Shown here: in pieces, positions 6,291-10,328 of the stretch | Layout: every line of letters begins with the position of its first letter | How positions within the stretch are numbered: the first letter of the stretch is position 1 | NCBI GenBank assembly: GCA_905373185.1 | Contig: CAJPSE010000047.1 | Location: 1 to 10,328 of the forward strand | Source: an uncultured Fretibacterium sp. | GTDB taxonomy: Bacteria > Synergistota > Synergistia > Synergistales > Aminobacteriaceae | Direction: 5' to 3' | DNA: 10,328 bases | Notes under the pieces: model-generated | Databases searched by the model: none | Seen by the model: the letters and a program-made list of their open reading frames with translations, nothing else | What the model was told of the DNA's origin: nothing | Position numbers and translations under genes: made by a program

Positions 6291-8562
6291 TCTCCAAGAT
6301 GGACTGGACGCGAAGCTGGATATCCTCCAGCCAGGCCAACTTTTGCCGGGTCTCTTCGAGGAATTTTTCCGTTTGGATCTGATCCGTTGCGCAGTCCTTC
6401 AACTCCTGGAGTTTCCGGTCCAGGACGCTGTCGAGCTCCTTGAATTTCTCATTAAAAGCGGCCTTGATCTCCTTCATTTGTTTTTGGGCATGGCGTATGG
6501 CGCGATCCTCGCCGTCCATGAGCTGTTTCTGTATGGGAGCGAAGAACCGCTGGGCCAGCTGGGAACCGTTGACGACGTTCTTGTAAACGTCCTCGTACCA
6601 GCCATCTTTATCAAACCAGGTCCAGGGTTTCCACCAGGCCTTATCGGTATTTTCAACCCATTCTTCGCCGACTTTCTTCTCCCGGACCATCTCCTGAACC
6701 AGGGCCGCCGCGTCGATGCCGCTTCCCATATTCCCCGCAATGAGCTCAAAGGGATCCACGGCAATTTTGCCCACATCCAAATCCTTCGCCAAATCGGCGA
6801 TGCGGCTCCTGTACTCGTTCAAAAGGCCCTGGGCGTTGTTTTGAACGAAGTTGTTGATCATTTCCTCCAGCTCGACCTTGATTTCCGACTGCAGGCGTTG
6901 GGCAAATTCCTTAAAGTACTGGCACTGGGCTTTCGCCGCATCCTCCGTGATCTCCTCGTCGCAGCCGGAGAGCAGACGGGATACCTCCTCCTGAGCCCTG
7001 TCCGTGACGGATCGGGCAATCTCTTTGATCTCCTCGCTGCGGTCGACGCGGGCAAGTTCGTCCCGGAACTTTTTACCCTCCTCTCCGCTCCTGAGCTTCG
7101 CCTCGATGGCGTCGATCTGCGCACGGATCTGATCCCGCTCCTCGCTGTGGATGGCGATGCTCTCCTTGGTCTTCTCCATGGCGCGGGAGCTCTCCAGCCT
7201 CCTGGAGAAGGTGTCCACGAGGTTCTTGATCTTGGCGGTCCTCGCGTACTTCTCCACGTACATCCTGATTGCCGCCTCGATGGGGATGATGCCCGTATGG
7301 ATCAGGGCCTCCCGCTTGGGATCCCCGTCGGCCCTGGCCTGGGACAGCATCCCGCCGATCTCTTTTCGCAGGCTGGGCGAGAGGGGCGCGTAGGTTTCGA
7401 GGTGCAGGTCGGGGTTGCGGTTGATTTTCCGTATTTTTGCGACGACCTCGAAGATGCCGTCCTCCGCCGTGTTCATGTCCAGGGACTTCACATCCACATC
7501 GTGCAGGGTCGTCCTGATGTCCAGGGCCGTCAACGCGGAGGCGGGGAAGATGTTGGGGTTTTTGATCCCTTTGCCCTCCAGATAGGTCCGCACCTTGTCG
7601 ATCGAGTTTTTAACGCTGTCCTCTCCCTGTTTGAAGTCGTCCAGCTTGTTGACGACGAAGAGGAAACGGTCCTTCGATTGCTTGCCCCCGACGCTCATGC
7701 TCTCCGCGACGTGAGAAAGAAGGCGGCTGTCATCGTTGACGGCCAGCTGGGTGGCGTTCAGGATGTAGAGCACAAGAGTTTTGGAGGAGTCTCGAATCAT
7801 CCTGTAGGTCGTGGCCTGGTGCTCCGGATCCCGAGAGTTGTTGGGACCGGGGGTATCTACCAAGATAAGGGCCATATCCTCCGAGGAGAGGAACGGGATA
7901 TCGCCCTCCACCCTGATGGTGGAGACCTCCGGATCGGAATTGAACTCCTCCATATCCTCCAGCGTGAGGTTGGTGCTGGTCTTGAGGTGCTCGTTGGACT
8001 TTCCGAAAACGAAAGCCCGGAAGCGATCCAGATTACAGTCCTTGATCTCGGTGATGATGGCGGTGCACGCCTCCTGGCGCGCCGGCATCAACTTTTTGTT
8101 CAGCATCGCGTTGATCAGGGTGGACTTGCCCGCGCTCATGGTGGCGAGGACGTTCACGGGGAACTCCGCGTCGTTGGCCGCCTCGAACGCCCTGAGGATG
8201 TCGGGCTGTCTCAGTTCCTCAAAGGGCCCCTTGCGGATATCCTCGAAGACCGCCTGGATCAATTTCTCCTTGTCCATCACCTCTTTGGCGGGAGTGTGCC
8301 GGCAGGTGATCCGAACCCCCTCCGACTCGGCGTTGGAGGCGATGAGGGCCAAATCCTCGAAGTCCAGGGTCGTTCCGTGAAACTCGATCGAGAACGTCCT
8401 GCTGTTGTATTCCTCCGTGAGGATGCGGGGGAGGTCTTCCACCCACTCCTGCAAGCGCCTGTCCTCGACATGCAGCGCGCTGTTCTGCTTGGGGGCTTTG
8501 CCCTCGACCATAATCTCCGTTTCAAGTTTGTAGGGGTTGTACCTGATGAAAACCTCGATCAT
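6286..8562 (-). CDS. Dynamin-like GTPase, full length
   Basis: This 758-aa bacterial dynamin-like protein should bind and hydrolyse GTP and remodel or tether membranes. Residues 1-100 are an N-terminal region (RYNPYKLETEI, FHGTTLDFEDL) shared, as I recall, by other bacterial dynamin-family proteins. The GTPase domain spans about 135-350: G1 is MSAGKST (142-148), G2 is T167 in EACTAII, G3 is DTPG (236-239) and G4 is NKLD (305-308). All key residues are present. Residues about 400-758 are a long helical, partly coiled-coil stalk. It contains an aromatic patch, WWKPWTWF (643-650), that could contact or insert into lipid; no classical transmembrane helix is visible. The ATG at 8562 has only a weak ribosome site (GCGGA), suggesting dependence on translation of the GTPase gene 46 bases upstream. 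Paired dynamins such as Campylobacter DLP1/DLP2 assemble as heteromers, so a joint complex is likely. Some bacterial dynamins protect against phage-induced lysis. Confidence 0.9.
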   Translation of the reverse strand: MIEVFIRYNPYKLETEIMVEGKAPKQNSALHVEDRRLQEWVEDLPRILTEEYNSRTFSIEFHGTTLDFEDLALIASNAESEGVRITCRHTPAKEVMDKEKLIQAVFEDIRKGPFEELRQPDILRAFEAANDAEFPVNVLATMSAGKSTLINAMLNKKLMPARQEACTAIITEIKDCNLDRFRAFVFGKSNEHLKTSTNLTLEDMEEFNSDPEVSTIRVEGDIPFLSSEDMALILVDTPGPNNSRDPEHQATTYRMIRDSSKTLVLYILNATQLAVNDDSRLLSHVAESMSVGGKQSKDRFLFVVNKLDDFKQGEDSVKNSIDKVRTYLEGKGIKNPNIFPASALTALDIRTTLHDVDVKSLDMNTAEDGIFEVVAKIRKINRNPDLHLETYAPLSPSLRKEIGGMLSQARADGDPKREALIHTGIIPIEAAIRMYVEKYARTAKIKNLVDTFSRRLESSRAMEKTKESIAIHSEERDQIRAQIDAIEAKLRSGEEGKKFRDELARVDRSEEIKEIARSVTDRAQEEVSRLLSGCDEEITEDAAKAQCQYFKEFAQRLQSEIKVELEEMINNFVQNNAQGLLNEYRSRIADLAKDLDVGKIAVDPFELIAGNMGSGIDAAALVQEMVREKKVGEEWVENTDKAWWKPWTWFDKDGWYEDVYKNVVNGSQLAQRFFAPIQKQLMDGEDRAIRHAQKQMKEIKAAFNEKFKELDSVLDRKLQELKDCATDQIQTEKFLEETRQKLAWLEDIQLRVQSILEI

Positions 8563-8608
8563 ATTCCGCAGTCCATCCTTTCATCGCCGTTTGAGCCGCA
8601 GCTTTTAT

Positions 8609-10084
8609 TTATCTGCCGAGAACGGCTTCCAGGCCGCTCAAACCGGAATCGCGCAATAAACTCAGGCATTCTTCCTCCAACACCTTCGATAACGTACCCG
8701 AACGTTTTCCCCCGTTTTTTCCGTCAGCCCAAAATGAAAGCGCCCCCTCGGAGGAAGGAGGAGAGGGAGGATAAAAGCGAGAGAGCGTTTGATCCCGCCT
8801 CCTGAGCTTGCGGATCAGCAGGCGGAGGTCATCGTGCTCGTCCTCGTTCATGGGATCGTCCAAAAGGCTTTTTTTTGCCAACAAAGCGGCATAAGCCGAC
8901 AGGGGACAAAGCGTGGGCGATTGGAACCCGATATCCAGGAGATCGTCCCGAACCCCGCCAACCGTCTCATCGATGCAGTCTTCGCCCTGTTTGTAACGAT
9001 CCAGCTTGTTGATGACGAAGACCACCTTCTCCTCCGGAACGTGCCGATGGACATACTCGAGGTGCTTTCGGTCGTCGTCGGTTCCGATATTCTCCGCGTT
9101 CAGTACGTACAGGACCAGGTCATAATCGCCATTCTCGATGGCGTTACGGCTCAGCTGTTCGTGGTCTTGGTCCAGGGCGGAGTTTACCCCCGGCGTATCG
9201 ACAAAACACCATTTGTATTCATGAGACAGCGAGGAGCGGAAGTAGGTGTAGACGCCAAGGTAGGGCGCCGAGCTTTCCGAATCGTAGGTCATCAGCGTCT
9301 CCTCGTCGGCGTTCATATCCAGGACGCTTTCCCACTCGCCGCTGAAACCGTCCTCATAGGGCTTGTTGTAGATATAGTGAATCTTGGCCGTGCACGCGTC
9401 GTTTTGCGTCCTGCTTATTTTTTTCCCAATCAGGGCGTTGATCAGCGTGGACTTCCCGGAGCTCATCCCCGCCGTGATCAGCACAGTTCGCAGGGGCTTT
9501 GCGGAGAACGCCCTGTTCTGCGCCCAACAGACCAACTGCCGCCTTATCTGCGTCCTGGGCATTTGTGTCCTGGGTATGGAAGCGCCATCCCCCCTGTGGT
9601 AGAGGAATTCAAATAAGGTTTGTGCCTTTTCGGACCTCATCTTGGGGGACAAATCCATCACCTCCGAGAAGATTGTCCTGGCAAGCGCGGGGTTGTCGTA
9701 ACAGACGATAAAGAGGACGTCCAGGAAAAAACTGTAGCGGTAGGTCGTCGGAAGAATGCCGCTGAACCCCAGCCCCATCAGTTTTTTGGTGTCGTCCAAA
9801 ACGTTCGAGTTGGACGAAGAAGGTGCACCGCTTCCTTGAAACGCCTGGAGGTACACGTTGAAAACGGCTTGGGCCCGAGCGTCGCCGTCTGCGTATTTTT
9901 TGACGAAGTACCCCAGGGCATTCAAATATCTTGCCCTGAAGGTGGTCGATTTGCGCGATACGGGATGCTCGTGAAGGAACAGAGCGGTACCGTCCAAAAA
10001 CGCTTTCTCACGACACGGGGCGCCCCCAGCGCCTTCTCCCTGCTTTACGAAAAAACGTCCAGCCGCCAACTCTGCCGTTGCCAA
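8609..10084 (-). CDS. Dynamin-like GTPase, short form lacking the stalk
   Basis: Numbering here counts the in-frame TTG at 10099 as codon 1. G1 is GMSSGKST (211-218), G2 is T237 in DACTAKI, G3 is DTPG (301-304) and G4 is NKLD (364-367), so GTP binding looks intact. The match to the neighbouring dynamin includes STLINA, VNxLDxxKQGED and the final SGLSGLEAVL (485-494), where the protein stops. In the 758-aa partner, about 330 further residues of stalk follow that point. The N-terminal 200 residues are mostly helical and unrecognised. I prefer the TTG at 10084 as start because GGAGG (10097-10093) lies 8 bases before it, giving 491 aa; TTG 10099 has no site. The frame also continues upstream through one TAG (10117-10115) to a well-placed ATG at 10210, so the original protein may have been 528 residues. 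It is probably the partner subunit of the long dynamin. Confidence 0.85.
   Translation of the reverse strand: MATAELAAGRFFVKQGEGAGGAPCREKAFLDGTALFLHEHPVSRKSTTFRARYLNALGYFVKKYADGDARAQAVFNVYLQAFQGSGAPSSSNSNVLDDTKKLMGLGFSGILPTTYRYSFFLDVLFIVCYDNPALARTIFSEVMDLSPKMRSEKAQTLFEFLYHRGDGASIPRTQMPRTQIRRQLVCWAQNRAFSAKPLRTVLITAGMSSGKSTLINALIGKKISRTQNDACTAKIHYIYNKPYEDGFSGEWESVLDMNADEETLMTYDSESSAPYLGVYTYFRSSLSHEYKWCFVDTPGVNSALDQDHEQLSRNAIENGDYDLVLYVLNAENIGTDDDRKHLEYVHRHVPEEKVVFVINKLDRYKQGEDCIDETVGGVRDDLLDIGFQSPTLCPLSAYAALLAKKSLLDDPMNEDEHDDLRLLIRKLRRRDQTLSRFYPPSPPSSEGALSFWADGKNGGKRSGTLSKVLEEECLSLLRDSGLSGLEAVLGR
9549..9578. repeat. 15-bp tandem duplication in the short dynamin gene
   Basis: TGCGTCCTGGGCATT (9549-9563) is followed directly by TGTGTCCTGGGTATG (9564-9578), a diverged copy. 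It encodes PRTQM-PRTQI just before the GTPase domain (residues 176-185 from TTG 10099). The duplication keeps the frame and is probably a linker variation. Confidence 0.75.
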
Positions 10085-10114
10085 GCGCCACACCTCCAAA
10101 AATTCAGGATAAGG

Positions 10115-10210
10115 CTACAGGATATGGAAAACCCTGATGAAATCGGTGTTTCCGAAGATCAACTCCTGCTTTCGTCGATAGGGTTGGCCGAGGGCGTTGA
10201 CGGGCGTCAT
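10115..10210 (-). pseudogene. Interrupted 5' start of the short dynamin gene (31 codons, then in-frame TAG)
   Basis: The ATG at 10210-10208 has a strong GGAGGAG site just upstream and overlaps the preceding stop codon as ATGA. It encodes 31 residues (MTPVNALGQPYRRKQELI to FHIL), then TAG at 10117-10115. The distance from this ATG to the TTG at 10099 is exactly 111 bases, so the frame is the same as the dynamin frame. The codons after the TAG (PYPEFLEVWRLATAEL) read as ordinary protein. The simplest view is that this is the native start of the dynamin gene, broken by one nonsense change, with translation restarting at TTG 10084. Alternatives are a separate 31-aa leader peptide, amber readthrough or a sequencing error. 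Confidence 0.5.
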
Positions 10211-10328
10211 TTCTCTCCTCCAAAACAAAAGCCTCCAAATAAAGAAGAACTCTCCGTAAGCATAACAATGGAGGGCGTCAGCTTAAGGGTGTTTTGCTTT
10301 TCGAGTTTGTGGCGGATGCGCTCCTCAT
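10207..10328 (-). CDS. C-terminus of an unidentified upstream gene
   Basis: An open frame enters from the right edge and encodes 39 residues (EERIRHKLEKQNTLKLTPSI and on to LFGGFCFGGEK) before TGA at 10209-10207. The other two minus frames stop early. The end is rich in Gly and Phe with no recognisable motif, so I give no function. Its stop codon overlaps the next ATG (ATGA), which implies translational coupling and shows that the operon, and probably the system, starts beyond the window. It could be a chance frame, as only about 120 bases are visible. Confidence 0.5.
   Translation of the reverse strand, partial: EERIRHKLEKQNTLKLTPSIVMLTESSSLFGGFCFGGEK

Noticed and set aside
6133..8805. An 890-codon open frame on the plus strand opposite the long dynamin gene
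   Set aside because: It is an antisense shadow. The minus strand encodes a clear GTPase with all G motifs, the plus translation is a Leu/Val/Asp/Gly-rich string without motifs, and such frames are expected opposite GC-rich genes that avoid certain codons.
1..10328. CRISPR array, tRNA or rRNA genes, insertion sequences
   Set aside because: There are no regularly spaced repeats beyond the 10-bp and 15-bp tandems, no tRNA-like cloverleaf or rRNA segment was noticed, and no transposase-like protein or terminal inverted repeat pair is present.

Overview
This is a GC-rich bacterial segment (mid-50s % GC by eye). Every supported gene is on the minus strand, so transcription runs from high to low coordinates. 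There is no ribosomal, tRNA or housekeeping gene to fix the taxon. The AAA-ATPase-like/PD-(D/E)XK family at the left edge is heavily amplified in anaerobes such as Synergistota, Clostridia and Bacteroidota. Together with the clean Shine-Dalgarno sites, frequent GTG/TTG starts and GC content, this makes a Synergistota or high-GC Clostridia-type anaerobe my best but weak guess. The region looks accessory.

The right nine tenths (about 10328 down to 1521) is one compact gene string with gaps of at most about 60 bp and two 4-bp stop/start overlaps. In order of transcription it holds: the C-terminus of an unidentified upstream gene; a start region interrupted by an in-frame amber codon, leading into a dynamin-like GTPase of about 491 aa that ends just after the GTPase domain; a full-length dynamin-like GTPase (758 aa) with a long helical C-terminus; a 147-aa protein with one C-terminal transmembrane anchor; a 1064-aa HerA/DUF87-type ATPase with long Ser/Thr-rich tracts; a 208-aa HNH/Endo VII-superfamily nuclease of the LHH type; and a 131-aa SUKH (SMI1/KNR4) protein that is probably its immunity partner. 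A perfect 30-bp palindrome lies just beyond the last gene.

My reading is that this is one cassette. It would couple a membrane-acting dynamin pair and a tail-anchored small protein to a HerA-type hexameric motor and a toxic nuclease whose activity is held back by the SUKH protein. Phage defence or inter-bacterial conflict fits best. That is inference from domains and gene order; I do not recognise the exact combination as a named system.

The left tenth (1 to 1440) is a different module. A WYL-domain transcription regulator (253-1245) is bracketed by two diverged copies of one block, at 11-115 and 1331-1435, aligned without gaps at an offset of 1320 bp. Each block holds an extended -10 promoter, a ribosome site and the first codons of an AAA-ATPase-like/PD-(D/E)XK gene. 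The left copy starts a gene that leaves the window. The right copy is a remnant cut off after about 17 conserved codons, and it may now serve as promoter and leader for the WYL gene. Related hairpins with the same core occur beside both copies.
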